Shown: positions 52,655 to 61,498 of the stretch, in pieces | How the letters are laid out: each line of letters starts with the position of its first letter | Numbering within the stretch: position 1 is the first letter of the stretch | NCBI GenBank assembly: GCA_910577285.1 | Contig: CAJTLO010000004.1 | Span: forward strand, 146,601-210,600 | Length of the DNA stretch: 64,000 bases | DNA from: an uncultured Rikenellaceae bacterium | GTDB taxonomy: Bacteria > Bacteroidota > Bacteroidia > Bacteroidales > Rikenellaceae | Reading direction: 5' to 3' | Program-made: the position numbers and the translations under genes | The notes under the pieces: model-generated | Seen by the model: the letters and a program-made list of their open reading frames with translations, nothing else | The model's database searches: none | What the model was told of the DNA's origin: nothing

Positions 52655-54286
52655 ATGGAACAGAACTCCCGCAACAGCATACTCACCCCCTTTCTCCTCT
52701 CCGCAGCGCTCGTACTGGGCGTGATGATCGGCCTTTTCGCAGGGCGCAACAGCGTGGACCGCAGGCTGCGCAGCCTTGCCGGCGAGGGCGGCGGCCCCGC
52801 CGACAAACTCGACTACGCCCTCTCGCTGATCGACCGTTACTACGTGGACCCCGTGAGCACCGACTCGCTGGTAGAGGCGTTGATGCCCGACCTGATGTGG
52901 TACCTCGATCCCCACTCGGTCTACATCCCCGCATCGGAGCTGGCCGAGGTCAACATGCCGCTCGAAGGGGAGTTCGACGGGATCGGCATCACGTTCAACA
53001 TGGCTACCGACACGATCGTCGTGCTGAACGTCATTCCGCAGGGACCGAGCCAGAAGGCGGGCATCCAGAACGGCGACCGGATCATCCGCATCGACGACTC
53101 GCTCGTGGCCGGCCGCAAGCTCCCGATGGACGAGGTGATGCGGATGCTGCGCGGCCCCCGCGGCACACAGGTGACGGTGTCGGTGCTGCGCAAGGGCGCC
53201 GACGAGCTCCTCCCCATGACCATCGTACGCGACAAGATTCCGGTGAAGAGCGTCGATGCCGCCTACATGCTCACCCCCGAGGTGGGTTTCCTGCGCATCA
53301 CCACCTTCTCGCAACACACCCACGAAGAGATGGTACGAGCCCTGGCCGCCCTGCGCGGCGAGGGCATGCGGAAGCTGATCGTCGACCTGCGCGGCAACAC
53401 GGGCGGCTACCTCGGCCAGCCCATCCGCATGGCCAACGAATTCCTCCCCGCCGACCGGCTCATCGTCTACACCGAAGACCGCAACGGCGATCGGATGGAG
53501 GAGTACAGCGACGGAAAAGGGGCGTACCGGGATGTGGAGCTAGCGGTCCTGATCGACGAACACAGCGCCTCGTCGAGCGAAATCTTCACCGGCGCCCTGC
53601 AGGACAACGACCGCGCCACCATCATCGGCCGCCGCTCCTACGGCAAAGGCCTCGTCCAGCAGCAGATTCCCTTCTCCGACGGCTCGGCCATCCGGCTGAC
53701 CACGGCCCGCTACTACACCCCCACGGGGCGTTCCATCCAGAAGCCTTATACCGCCGCCGACAGCGACTACGAACAGGACATCTACAACCGCTACCTGCAC
53801 AACGAGCTCTTTTCGGCCGACAGCATCCGTTTCGACGACAGCCTGAAGTTCGTGACGCCCGGCGGCAAGATCGTCTACGGCGGCGGGGGCATCATGCCCG
53901 ACCTCTTCGTCCCGCTCGACACCACCGAAATGACCGACTACTACATGAAGGTGGCCGGACGGAACATCCTCTACCGTTACACCATGGAGTATGCCGACCG
54001 CAACCGCACGAAGATCAACGCCGTGAAGAGCGTCGCCGGACTCGACAGCCTGCTCAATGCCGACACGGACATGTTCGACGACTTCGTACGTTATGCCGGC
54101 CGCAACGGCGTGGCCCCCGATGCGCGGCAGATACGCCGCTCGGAAAAGCTGCTCAAAGCCCTGTTACGCGCCTACATCGGCCGCAACACCCCGTTGGAGG
54201 AGACCGGCTTCTACGCCAACTACTACGTGGTGGACGATCCGGTGCTGAAGGCCCTCGAAGTGTTCGACCGGTCGCCCCGGGAATAA
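52655..54286 (+). CDS. S41 family C-terminal processing protease
   Basis: The 543-residue protein has an N-terminal membrane anchor (LLSAALVLGVMIGLFAG), a PDZ domain with GIGITFNM and GPSQKAGIQNGDRII at about residues 107-150, and the tail-specific protease core: KLIVDLRGNTGG, the nucleophile region SASSSEIF and the lysine motif GRRSYGKGLVQ. It acts in the periplasm on exported proteins with unstructured C-termini. The C-terminal 150 residues are family-specific and helical. Confidence 0.95.
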   Translation: MEQNSRNSILTPFLLSAALVLGVMIGLFAGRNSVDRRLRSLAGEGGGPADKLDYALSLIDRYYVDPVSTDSLVEALMPDLMWYLDPHSVYIPASELAEVNMPLEGEFDGIGITFNMATDTIVVLNVIPQGPSQKAGIQNGDRIIRIDDSLVAGRKLPMDEVMRMLRGPRGTQVTVSVLRKGADELLPMTIVRDKIPVKSVDAAYMLTPEVGFLRITTFSQHTHEEMVRALAALRGEGMRKLIVDLRGNTGGYLGQPIRMANEFLPADRLIVYTEDRNGDRMEEYSDGKGAYRDVELAVLIDEHSASSSEIFTGALQDNDRATIIGRRSYGKGLVQQQIPFSDGSAIRLTTARYYTPTGRSIQKPYTAADSDYEQDIYNRYLHNELFSADSIRFDDSLKFVTPGGKIVYGGGGIMPDLFVPLDTTEMTDYYMKVAGRNILYRYTMEYADRNRTKINAVKSVAGLDSLLNADTDMFDDFVRYAGRNGVAPDARQIRRSEKLLKALLRAYIGRNTPLEETGFYANYYVVDDPVLKALEVFDRSPRE

Positions 54287-54312
54287 CCGCCGGGCAACGT
54301 TCCCTACACCGA

Positions 54313-54346
54313 AGAGGGCGGGGAGGCGTCTGCCTCCCCGCCCTCT
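54313..54346 (+). terminator. Terminator of the S41 protease gene
   Basis: A perfect 15-bp GC-rich stem (54313-54327 with 54332-54346); the following T run is short. Confidence 0.7.
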
Positions 54347-54681
54347 CTTCATGCGCACCGGCGATGCCCCGCTCCCGTACCGGCCGGAAGCCTCGTTTCT
54401 CCGCACCGCCTGAAGTTCCCGCGACGACCCGGCCTCCGGCGCAGACGCGCCGAAGGGAAAACCGAAAATCTCCCTGCCGCCACGCCTCTGCCGGGACCGG
54501 ACCGCCCTTTCCGCACGGTTTCCCCTCCCCGTCTTCGGCCATGCGAAACGCCCGCTCCCGGCCGGAGGCCCCGAAAAGCCGTCCCGCATCAACGACCGCA
54601 TACCGGAGGAGCTCCCCCGAAACGGAGCGTCGGGAGCGTATCTTTCCGAATGCGGGAACGGAGAACGGTCGAAAAAAGTGC
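54347..54681. other. Non-coding spacer before the ABC importer genes
   Basis: Holds no protein-like frame. A stretch around 54462-54500 recalls part of a cobalamin riboswitch but the rest of that fold is missing. Confidence 0.55.
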
Positions 54682-54689
54682 TAATTTTG
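54682..54689 (+). promoter_or_regulatory. -7 element of the ABC importer genes
   Basis: TAATTTTG fits TAnnTTTG but ends only 6 bp before the ATG at 54696, so if used the message would be nearly leaderless. There is no good -33 partner. Confidence 0.4.
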
Positions 54690-54695
54690 TCGGCG

Positions 54696-55850
54696 ATGAA
54701 ACATACGACCATATCATGCCTGCAGACCCTCTGCGCCGCAGCGCTTCTGCTCTGCGGCTGCACGGGTGCTCCGGCCGTACACCTCTCCGGCGAGGAGGCC
54801 TACGCCCCCCGCCATGCGGAGGGGTACTCGATCTATGCCACCGACGGCGCATCCACCGTCATCGAACTCCGCAACCCCTGGCAAGGCGGCGACAGCGTCC
54901 GGACGCAACTCTTCGTGTCGCGCGGGGGCGAACTTCCGCCCGACGGATTCGACGGGGTGACGGTAGCAGCTCCGGTTCGGCGGGCCGTATGCTTCTCCTC
55001 GACGCACGTCGCCTTCCTCGACGCACTGGAGGCCACGCAGATCATCCAGGGCGTATCGGGTGCCGGATACATCTCCAACGAGAAGGTACGCGAACGTTAC
55101 CGCCGAGGCGACCTTCGCGACGTGGGGTACGACTCCAACGTCAACTACGAACTCCTGACCGCCCTGCGCCCCGACATCGTCTTCGTCTACGGGGTAGGAG
55201 GCGAAAACAATACCCTGACCGACAAATTCCGCGAACTGCACATCCCGTTCGTCTACATCGGGGAGTACATGGAAACCACCCCGCTGGGCAAAGCGGAGTG
55301 GCTCATCCCCTTCGGCGAACTCATCGACCGGAGGGAGGAAGCCGCCGCCCTTTTCGCAGGCATCGAAAGGCGGTACGACTCGTTACGGACGAAGGCCGCC
55401 GCCATGGTCGGACGCCCCTCGGTAATGCTGAACGCCCCCTACCGCGACGTATGGTTCGTGCCGGGCGACCGCAGCTACATGGTACGGCTTATCGCCGATG
55501 CGGGCGGCAGCTACGTCTTTGCCGGTGAGGAGAGCACCGTCAGCCGCCCCGTCAACGGCGAAGCCGCCTGGCGGGCCGCCCGCCGGGCCGACGTATGGCT
55601 GACCCCCAACCAGGCCCGGAGCATCGACCAACTGAAAGCGCAGAACCCCAAATTCACCGAGATCCCCTGCGTAGCGGCGCGACGCGTCTACAACTGTACG
55701 CGCCGAAGCACCTCGGAGGGCGGAAGCGACTTCTGGGAATCGGGGGCGCTGTACGCCGACCGTGTCCTGCGCGACATCCTCCTTTGCCTCCACCCCGAAG
55801 CGGCCGTGGCAGGCGAAGAGGAGATGTACTATTTCGAAAGACTCGAATAA
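54696..55850 (+). CDS. ABC importer substrate-binding lipoprotein (BtuF/FecB type)
   Basis: The 384-residue protein (start at ATG 54696) has a lipoprotein signal with lipobox LCGC at Cys22. Residues about 80-350 match the two-lobed helical-backbone class that binds cobalamin, haem or ferric siderophores: VAFLDALEATQIIQGVSGAGYISN, LTALRPDIVFVYGVGGENN, and IPFVYIGEYMETTPLGKAEWLIPFGEL. The cargo is not settled. A GTG at 54678 opens a longer frame but is overlapped by the -7 element. The permease follows after 73 bp. Confidence 0.85.
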   Translation: MKHTTISCLQTLCAAALLLCGCTGAPAVHLSGEEAYAPRHAEGYSIYATDGASTVIELRNPWQGGDSVRTQLFVSRGGELPPDGFDGVTVAAPVRRAVCFSSTHVAFLDALEATQIIQGVSGAGYISNEKVRERYRRGDLRDVGYDSNVNYELLTALRPDIVFVYGVGGENNTLTDKFRELHIPFVYIGEYMETTPLGKAEWLIPFGELIDRREEAAALFAGIERRYDSLRTKAAAMVGRPSVMLNAPYRDVWFVPGDRSYMVRLIADAGGSYVFAGEESTVSRPVNGEAAWRAARRADVWLTPNQARSIDQLKAQNPKFTEIPCVAARRVYNCTRRSTSEGGSDFWESGALYADRVLRDILLCLHPEAAVAGEEEMYYFERLE

Positions 55851-55923
55851 CCCCGCCCCGACCGAAAGATCCGCAAGCCGCCGGGCTCTCCGGAGGAGCG
55901 GCGAAAAATAAACCGTACGCACA

Positions 55924-56943
55924 GTGAAACGAAGGAGCGCCATACTGATGCCCGTCGCCGTCGTCCTGACGGCGCTGCTGCTGCTGGCCGACATGGCCGT
56001 CGGCTCCACGCCCATTCCCCTGAAGGAGCTCTGGCGCGGCCTCACGGGCAGCGGAACGGACGAAAGCATCCGCTACATCGTCCTGCACTTCCGCATTCCC
56101 AAGGCGGTGACGGCACTCCTGGCAGGCGCGGCGCTCTCGGCCGTCGGCCTACAGATGCAAACCCTGTTCCGCAACCCGCTGGCAGGCCCCTATGTGCTGG
56201 GCGTAAGCTCCGGCGCCAGCCTCGGCGTGGCGCTCTTCACGCTCGGCATGCCCCTGCTGGGCATCTCCGCCCCGTCGGTCTGGTGGGGCGGCATCGGCAC
56301 AGTGGGCGCCGCCTGGACGGGCGCCGCGGTGATCCTGCTGATCATCATGGCCGTCACGACCCGCATCAAGGACATCATGGCGGTGCTCATCATGGGCATG
56401 ATGTTCGGAAGCGCCGCCACCGCGATCGTCGAGATTCTCCAGTACATGAGCCCCGAAGGGGCCGTAAAATCCTACGTGGTATGGACGATGGGGAGCCTCG
56501 GCGGGGTGATGCTCTCCGAGTTGCGGATCCTCGTCCCTGTCCTCGCCGCCGGCCTCGCCCTCTCCGTATCGCTCATCAAGCCGCTGAACATGCTGCTGCT
56601 GGGCGAGAACTACGCACGCACCATGGGACTCGACATCCGCGCCACGCGACTCCGCATCTTCGCATCGACCATCCTGCTGGCCGGGACGGTGACCGCCTAC
56701 TGCGGCCCCATCAGCTTCCTCGGTCTGGCCGTCCCCCACATCGTCCGGATGGCCTTCCGGGAGGCCGACCACCGCATTCTCATGCCGGCCTCGATGGTGT
56801 GCGGCGGCGGCATCCTGCTGCTCTGCGACCTGGCCTCGCAGCTTCCCCCTTCCGACATGACGCTTCCCATTAACACCGTATCGGCCTTCATCGGCATTCC
56901 CGTGGTCATCGCGGTCATTCTCCGCACGCGCAAAAACTCCTGA
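55924..56943 (+). CDS. ABC importer permease (FecCD/BtuC family)
   Basis: A 339-residue membrane protein of about nine or ten helices with the FecCD hallmarks: RIPKAVTALLAGAALSAVGLQMQTLFRNPLAGPYVLGVSSGA and, near the C-terminus, GPISFLGLAVPHIVRMAF. It starts with GTG at 55924; an internal ATG (MPVAVVL) is an alternative. It shares an operon with the binding protein upstream and the ATPase 3 bp downstream, so the three make one importer for a cobamide or ferric chelate. Confidence 0.92.
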   Translation: MKRRSAILMPVAVVLTALLLLADMAVGSTPIPLKELWRGLTGSGTDESIRYIVLHFRIPKAVTALLAGAALSAVGLQMQTLFRNPLAGPYVLGVSSGASLGVALFTLGMPLLGISAPSVWWGGIGTVGAAWTGAAVILLIIMAVTTRIKDIMAVLIMGMMFGSAATAIVEILQYMSPEGAVKSYVVWTMGSLGGVMLSELRILVPVLAAGLALSVSLIKPLNMLLLGENYARTMGLDIRATRLRIFASTILLAGTVTAYCGPISFLGLAVPHIVRMAFREADHRILMPASMVCGGGILLLCDLASQLPPSDMTLPINTVSAFIGIPVVIAVILRTRKNS

Positions 56944-56946
56944 CGA

Positions 56947-57732
56947 ATGGATTACGAAAGGATCAACACCGTACAACTCCACGGACTCACGCTCGGTTAC
57001 GGCGACAGAATCCTCTTCGCCGACGCCGGCATCGGATTCGGCTGGGGAGAGTTCACCGCCCTCATCGGCCGGAACGGCACGGGCAAAAGCACCCTGCTGC
57101 GCACCGTCGCCGGACTCGCCAGGCCGCTGCAGGGATACATCACCGTGAACGGACACCGCACGGACGCCATGTCGCGCCGCGAGATAGCCGCCACGATCGC
57201 ATTCGTCTCCACCGAAGAGGTGAAGGTCGAGAACCTGAAGGTGGCCGATGTCGTGGCGCTGGGCCGCGCTCCCTACACCAACTGGGTGGGCTCGCTGACC
57301 GACACAGACCGGGCGAAGGTGGACCGCGCCCTTTCGCTCGTGGGAATGCAGGCCTTCGCCCGCAAGGGCATCGGCACGCTCAGCGACGGGGAGCGGCAAC
57401 GGGTGATGATCGCCCGGGCCCTGGCACAGGACACCCCCATCATCCTGCTCGACGAACCCACCGCCTTCCTCGACCTGCCCAACAAATACGAAATCGGACT
57501 GTTGCTGCGCCGGCTCGCCCACGACGAGGGAAAATGTATCGTCTTCTCCACCCACGACCTGGCCATCGCCCTGGAGCTGTGCGACACGATCGCCCTGCTC
57601 GAAGGAGGCCGCTTCTACTACGGGACGACCGACATGCTCACCGAGAGCGGCGACCTGGGACGCCTGTTCGAAGACACGCCGCTGACATTCGACACGGCCA
57701 CCCGCAACGTCAGGCTCCGCGACCGCGCATAG
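56947..57732 (+). CDS. ABC importer ATPase (FecE/BtuD/FhuC type)
   Basis: The 261-residue ATPase has Walker A GRNGTGKST, Q-loop region STEEVKVENLKVADVVALGR, the ABC signature as LSDGERQRVMIARAL, Walker B PIILLDEPTAFLD and the switch histidine in VFSTHDL. It begins 3 bp after the permease stop, consistent with translational coupling. Together with the two genes upstream it forms a complete importer for use with an outer-membrane TonB-dependent receptor, which is not in this window. Confidence 0.95.
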   Translation: MDYERINTVQLHGLTLGYGDRILFADAGIGFGWGEFTALIGRNGTGKSTLLRTVAGLARPLQGYITVNGHRTDAMSRREIAATIAFVSTEEVKVENLKVADVVALGRAPYTNWVGSLTDTDRAKVDRALSLVGMQAFARKGIGTLSDGERQRVMIARALAQDTPIILLDEPTAFLDLPNKYEIGLLLRRLAHDEGKCIVFSTHDLAIALELCDTIALLEGGRFYYGTTDMLTESGDLGRLFEDTPLTFDTATRNVRLRDRA

Positions 57733-57857
57733 CCCCGCAACAGCAGACATCGCGCAACGGGCATCGCCGGACGAAGCCACGAAGGTCGCCGCAGGAGGAA
57801 GCGCGGGGGAGGATCGCGGCCGAAGGGGCGCCGTTTTCATATTTACCGGGAAATCGC

Positions 57858-57865
57858 TACATTTG
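57858..57865 (+). promoter_or_regulatory. -7 element of ffh
   Basis: TACATTTG with TTTT at a 20-bp spacing upstream; 27 bp before ffh. It excludes the longer frame beginning at 57863. Confidence 0.6.
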
Positions 57866-57892
57866 TACGCTACGAATAAACACACGGATACC

Positions 57893-59212
57893 ATGTTCGA
57901 GAACTTAACCGACAGGCTTGAGAGGTCTTTCAAGATACTTAAGGGCGAGGGACGGATCACCGAGATCAACGTCGCCGAAACGCTCAAGGAGATACGCCGC
58001 GCACTCATCGATGCCGACGTAAACTACAAGGTCGCCAAGACCTTCACCGACGATGTGAAGCAGAAGGCTCTCGGCGCCAACGTACTCACCGCCGTCAAGC
58101 CGGGGCAGATGATGACCAAGATCGTCCGCGACGAACTCGCCCTGCTCATGGGCGGTACGGCCTCGGACATCAACCTCGACGGCCGTCCGGCAGTCATTCT
58201 CATCGCCGGTCTGCAAGGTTCCGGTAAGACCACCTTCTCGGGCAAACTCGCCGGTCTGCTGAAAGGCAAACGGGGCCGCAGCGTACTGCTCGTAGCGGGC
58301 GACGTCTACCGCCCGGCCGCCATCGAACAGTTGAAGATCCTCGGCCAGCAGGTAGGCGCGGAGGTCTACACCGAGGAGGGCAACAACAACCCGGTGGAGA
58401 TCGCGGAGAATGCGGTCAAATACGCCCGCGGCAAGAACATCAACACCGTCATCGTCGACACGGCGGGCCGCCTGGCGGTGGACGAGGCGATGATGGAGGA
58501 GATCGCGGCCGTCAAAAAGGCCGTCAAGCCCACCGAAACCCTTTTCGTGGTGGACGCCATGACGGGACAGGACGCCGTGAATACCGCAAGGGAGTTCAAC
58601 GAGCGGCTCGACTACGACGGCGTGGTACTCACCAAGCTCGACGGCGACACCCGCGGCGGTGCGGCCATCTCCATCCGTTCGGTAGTGAACAAACCGCTGA
58701 AATTCATCTCGTCGGGCGAGAAGATGGACGCCCTGCAGGTGTTCCATCCGGAGCGCATGGCCGACCGTATTCTCGGCATGGGCGACATCGTGTCGTTCGT
58801 GGAACGCGCCCAGGAGCAGTACGACGAGGAGGATGCCCGCCGGCTCAAAAAGAAGATCGTCAAGAATCAGTTCGACTTCAACGACTTTCTCGACCAGATA
58901 GCCCAGATCAAGAAGATGGGCAACATGAAGGACCTGATGGGCATGATCCCGGGCGTGGGCAAAGCCGTCAAGGACATGGAGTTCTCCGACGACATGTTCA
59001 AGCAGACCGAAGCCATCATCCACTCGATGACTCCCGCCGAACGCAGCAATCCGGAGATCATCAACCCCAGCCGCAAGGAGCGCATCGCCAAGGGAAGCGG
59101 CACGACCCTGGCCGAGGTGAACAAACTGCTCAAGCAGTTCGACCAGACGCGCAAGGTGATGAAATCGGTCGCCACGATGAAACCCGGCATGATGAAGGGT
59201 CGCCGCAGGTAA
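57893..59212 (+). CDS. ffh: Signal recognition particle protein Ffh
   Basis: GTPase of the SRP that targets membrane proteins during translation. The 439-residue protein begins MFENLTDRLERSFK, with the N domain, then G1 LQGSGKTT, G3 DTAGR, G4 TKLDG and a Met-rich M domain (MGNMKDLMGMIPGVGK and KPGMMKGRRR) that binds SRP RNA and signal peptides. The RNA partner gene is not in this window. Confidence 0.97.
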   Translation: MFENLTDRLERSFKILKGEGRITEINVAETLKEIRRALIDADVNYKVAKTFTDDVKQKALGANVLTAVKPGQMMTKIVRDELALLMGGTASDINLDGRPAVILIAGLQGSGKTTFSGKLAGLLKGKRGRSVLLVAGDVYRPAAIEQLKILGQQVGAEVYTEEGNNNPVEIAENAVKYARGKNINTVIVDTAGRLAVDEAMMEEIAAVKKAVKPTETLFVVDAMTGQDAVNTAREFNERLDYDGVVLTKLDGDTRGGAAISIRSVVNKPLKFISSGEKMDALQVFHPERMADRILGMGDIVSFVERAQEQYDEEDARRLKKKIVKNQFDFNDFLDQIAQIKKMGNMKDLMGMIPGVGKAVKDMEFSDDMFKQTEAIIHSMTPAERSNPEIINPSRKERIAKGSGTTLAEVNKLLKQFDQTRKVMKSVATMKPGMMKGRRR

Positions 59213-59240
59213 CCCCTTCACCGGCACGCCTTCCATAAAT

Positions 59241-59272
59241 CCGACGGCGGGAACTGAAGTTCCCGCCGTCGG
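59241..59272 (+). terminator. Terminator of ffh
   Basis: A perfect 14-bp stem (59241-59254 with 59259-59272), 28 bp after the stop; the following T run is weak. Confidence 0.7.
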
Positions 59273-59443
59273 ACTTTCGTCGAAACCCCGACTCACCGCA
59301 AGTTCTTTTCCGGACACAAGCTCCGACGGAGAACGGCAAGCACTTCCCGAGGCATGCACCGCCGCCCGACACCGCCCTTTCCCGCTTCCGGGCACAAACA
59401 GCAACCCGCCCCCGATACCGACACTTTCCACTCGCCGCACACC

Positions 59444-59905
59444 ATGACGACGCCAACGAACCGCCCCGCCTACCGCATCGCCCGGATAAACGCCGACGAC
59501 TACCCCGCGCTGGTGCGCATCTGGGAAGCCTCGGTCCGGGCAACGCACACGTTCCTCGCCGAGGAAGAGTTGCTGCGCATCCGCAGCAGACTCGCCGCAG
59601 AGTACTTTCCCGCCGTGGAACTCTATGCCGCCTTCGCAGACGGACAGCCCGTAGGATTCGCCGGAACGGCGGGCGAACACCTCGAAATGCTCTTCGTGCA
59701 CCCCGACTTTTTCGGCTGCGGGTGCGGAAAAAGGCTGCTTCTCTTCGCCCTCCGCGAAAAGGGAGTGACACGGGTGGATGTCAACGAACAGAATCCGCAT
59801 GCGGAGGGATTCTACCGGGCCCACGGTTTTCAGGTGGCCTCGCGCGACGAGACCGACGCCGCCGGACGCCCCTACCCCATCCTGCACATGGTCCTAAGGC
59901 AGTAA
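59444..59905 (+). CDS. GNAT family N-acetyltransferase (YjaB-like)
   Basis: Start at 59444 (MTTPTNRPAYRIAR) gives 153 residues. The N-terminus shows IWEASVRATHTFLAEEEL, close to YjaB-type acetyltransferases, then HLEMLFVHPDFFGCGCGKRLLLFA, the acetyl-CoA pyrophosphate loop, and NEQNPHAEGFYRAHGFQV near the end. The acceptor is unknown. It lies 231 bp after ffh without an obvious promoter. Confidence 0.88.
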   Translation: MTTPTNRPAYRIARINADDYPALVRIWEASVRATHTFLAEEELLRIRSRLAAEYFPAVELYAAFADGQPVGFAGTAGEHLEMLFVHPDFFGCGCGKRLLLFALREKGVTRVDVNEQNPHAEGFYRAHGFQVASRDETDAAGRPYPILHMVLRQ

Positions 59906-60009
59906 CCCGCCCGCACCGGTCGTTGCCGACTGCCCGGAACAGGAGGCACCTGCTGCTTTCCCTTCCGGCCGTCATCGCCCGAATGTCAAGAGCAGGGGCA
60001 GTCGAAAAA

Positions 60010-60034
60010 AGCGTACCCCGGAGCGAGGTACGCT
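60010..60034 (-). terminator. Terminator downstream of dusB
   Basis: An 8-bp stem (60010-60017 with 60027-60034) followed on the minus strand by six T. It lies about 330 bp beyond the dusB stop. Confidence 0.7.
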
Positions 60035-60365
60035 GTATCGTTCACGGAAAATACCGCAAGAATTCCATATCCGTCGGCCGGAAGCGGCACAGCGGCGACT
60101 TAAAAGCTACCCGTCCGAATCTCCGGTTACGACGAAAGAGTCTCGTCCAATAACAACGTTCACGCGACGGTAGCGCAAGTGGGGACAATACATCATCGTG
60201 GCCGCAAAATCCCTCCAACCGTAGCGAATACTCCGTCTTCCAACCGTGCGACAGCCCCGTCTCCAGCTCCATGCCTCCGCCCGGCGCCGTTGTCGTAAGG
60301 AACTCCCGCCGCCACCGTCGCCCGCCACGCCACGCCGCGTCGCGTCGCCGGACGAAACCTGCACA
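60035..60365 (-). other. Interval between dusB and its terminator
   Basis: No recognised gene. A 76-codon frame (60272-60042) ends 8 bp before the hairpin, and its translation (MELETGLSHGWKTEYSLRLE) recalls barrel strands. A possibly broken gene or long 3' UTR, not firmly supported. Confidence 0.35.
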
Positions 60366-61388
60366 TCACACCTCGTGCGACAGCGGCGGAGGAACGGCTC
60401 CCGAAAGGTCGTAGCCGCCCCACTCCCGTGCGATGGAATCGAGCGTGGCGTCGATTTCGGCCACATCGTCGAGCGTCACGAGTTTCAGACGCGTGGGCTT
60501 GAAATTGGGCAGTCCCTTGAAATAGTTGGAGAGGTGGCGCCGCATCTCCAGCACCCCCACCCGGTCGCCCTTCACCTCGACCGATTTGGCCAGATGACGC
60601 TTGGCGATCTCCACCCGCTCGCAGACGGAGGGTTGTGGCAGCAGCTCGCCCGTATCGAGGTAGTGCCTGATCTCGCGGAAGATCCACGGCCGACCGTAGG
60701 TGGCCCGTCCGATCATCACCCCGTCCACGCCGTAGCGATCGAACGCCTCCGCAGCCCGCTGCGGAGAGTCGATGTCGCCGTTGCCTATGACGGGGATCTT
60801 CATCAGCGGATTGTTCTTCACCTTTCCGATAAGCGTCCAGTCCGCCTCCCCCGTGTACATCTGAGCCCGCGTCCGGCCGTGAATGGTGAGCGCCGCGATG
60901 CCCGTATCCTGCAGGCGCAGGGCGATCTCCTCGATGTTCTTGTTCTCGTCGTCCCATCCCAGGCGCGTCTTCACCGTCACCGGCACCTTCACCGCCTCCA
61001 CGATCCGCCGGGTCATCTCCACCATCAGCGGAACGTCGCGCATCATCCCGCTGCCCGCACCACGGCCCGCGATCTTACGCACGGGACAGCCGAAGTTGAT
61101 GTCGATGACATCCGGACGAGCGGCTTCGGCGATGCGGGCCGATTCGACCATCGGCTCGATCAGGTGCCCGTAGATCTGTATTCCCACCGGACGCTCCCCG
61201 TCGCTGATGTTGAGCTTCGCCACCGACTTCGCCCCATCGCGCACGAGTCCGTCCGAGGAGATAAACTCCGTGTAGACCATGTCGGCTCCGAACCCCTTGC
61301 ACATGTAACGGAACGAGGGGTCGGTCACATCCTCCATCGGAGCGAGAAAGAGCGGACGTTCGCGGAATTCTATGCCGGCTATCTTCAT
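60366..61388 (-). CDS. dusB: tRNA-dihydrouridine synthase (DusB type)
   Basis: The 340-residue FMN enzyme reduces uridines in the D loop of tRNA. It opens with LAPMEDVTDPSFRYMCKGFGADMVYTEF, has the catalytic cysteine in INFGCPVRKI, the TRLGWDDENKNI segment, TIHGRTRAQMYTGEADW and the FMN-phosphate loops GNGDI and GVDGVMIGRATYGRPWIF. It is divergent from argS, each with a TATCTTTG element. Confidence 0.95.
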   Translation of the reverse strand: MKIAGIEFRERPLFLAPMEDVTDPSFRYMCKGFGADMVYTEFISSDGLVRDGAKSVAKLNISDGERPVGIQIYGHLIEPMVESARIAEAARPDVIDINFGCPVRKIAGRGAGSGMMRDVPLMVEMTRRIVEAVKVPVTVKTRLGWDDENKNIEEIALRLQDTGIAALTIHGRTRAQMYTGEADWTLIGKVKNNPLMKIPVIGNGDIDSPQRAAEAFDRYGVDGVMIGRATYGRPWIFREIRHYLDTGELLPQPSVCERVEIAKRHLAKSVEVKGDRVGVLEMRRHLSNYFKGLPNFKPTRLKLVTLDDVAEIDATLDSIAREWGGYDLSGAVPPPLSHEV

Positions 61389-61411
61389 TTTCGTATGCTA
61401 TTTTACGGGTG

Positions 61412-61419
61412 CAAAGATA
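61412..61419 (-). promoter_or_regulatory. -7 element of dusB
   Basis: TATCTTTG on the minus strand, 23 bp before dusB. Confidence 0.6.
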
Positions 61420-61449
61420 ATCCTCCGGGCGGTAAAACGGAAAATTCGT

Positions 61450-61457
61450 TATCTTTG
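61450..61457 (+). promoter_or_regulatory. -7 element of argS
   Basis: TATCTTTG, 42 bp before argS, divergent from the dusB element. Confidence 0.6.
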
Positions 61458-61498
61458 TCTTTCAAGACAAGTTTACAACAGACGAACAGATTTCCGAC

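Noticed and set aside
54462..54500. Cobalamin-riboswitch-like stretch (AAGGGAA, AAAATC, CGCCTCTG order)
   Set aside because: The required flanking helices do not pair and no GCCACTG B12 box occurs in the next 200 bp.
54678..54695. Upstream GTG start for the ABC binding protein
   Set aside because: The -7 element at 54682-54689 overlaps this stretch, and the lipoprotein signal is complete from ATG 54696.
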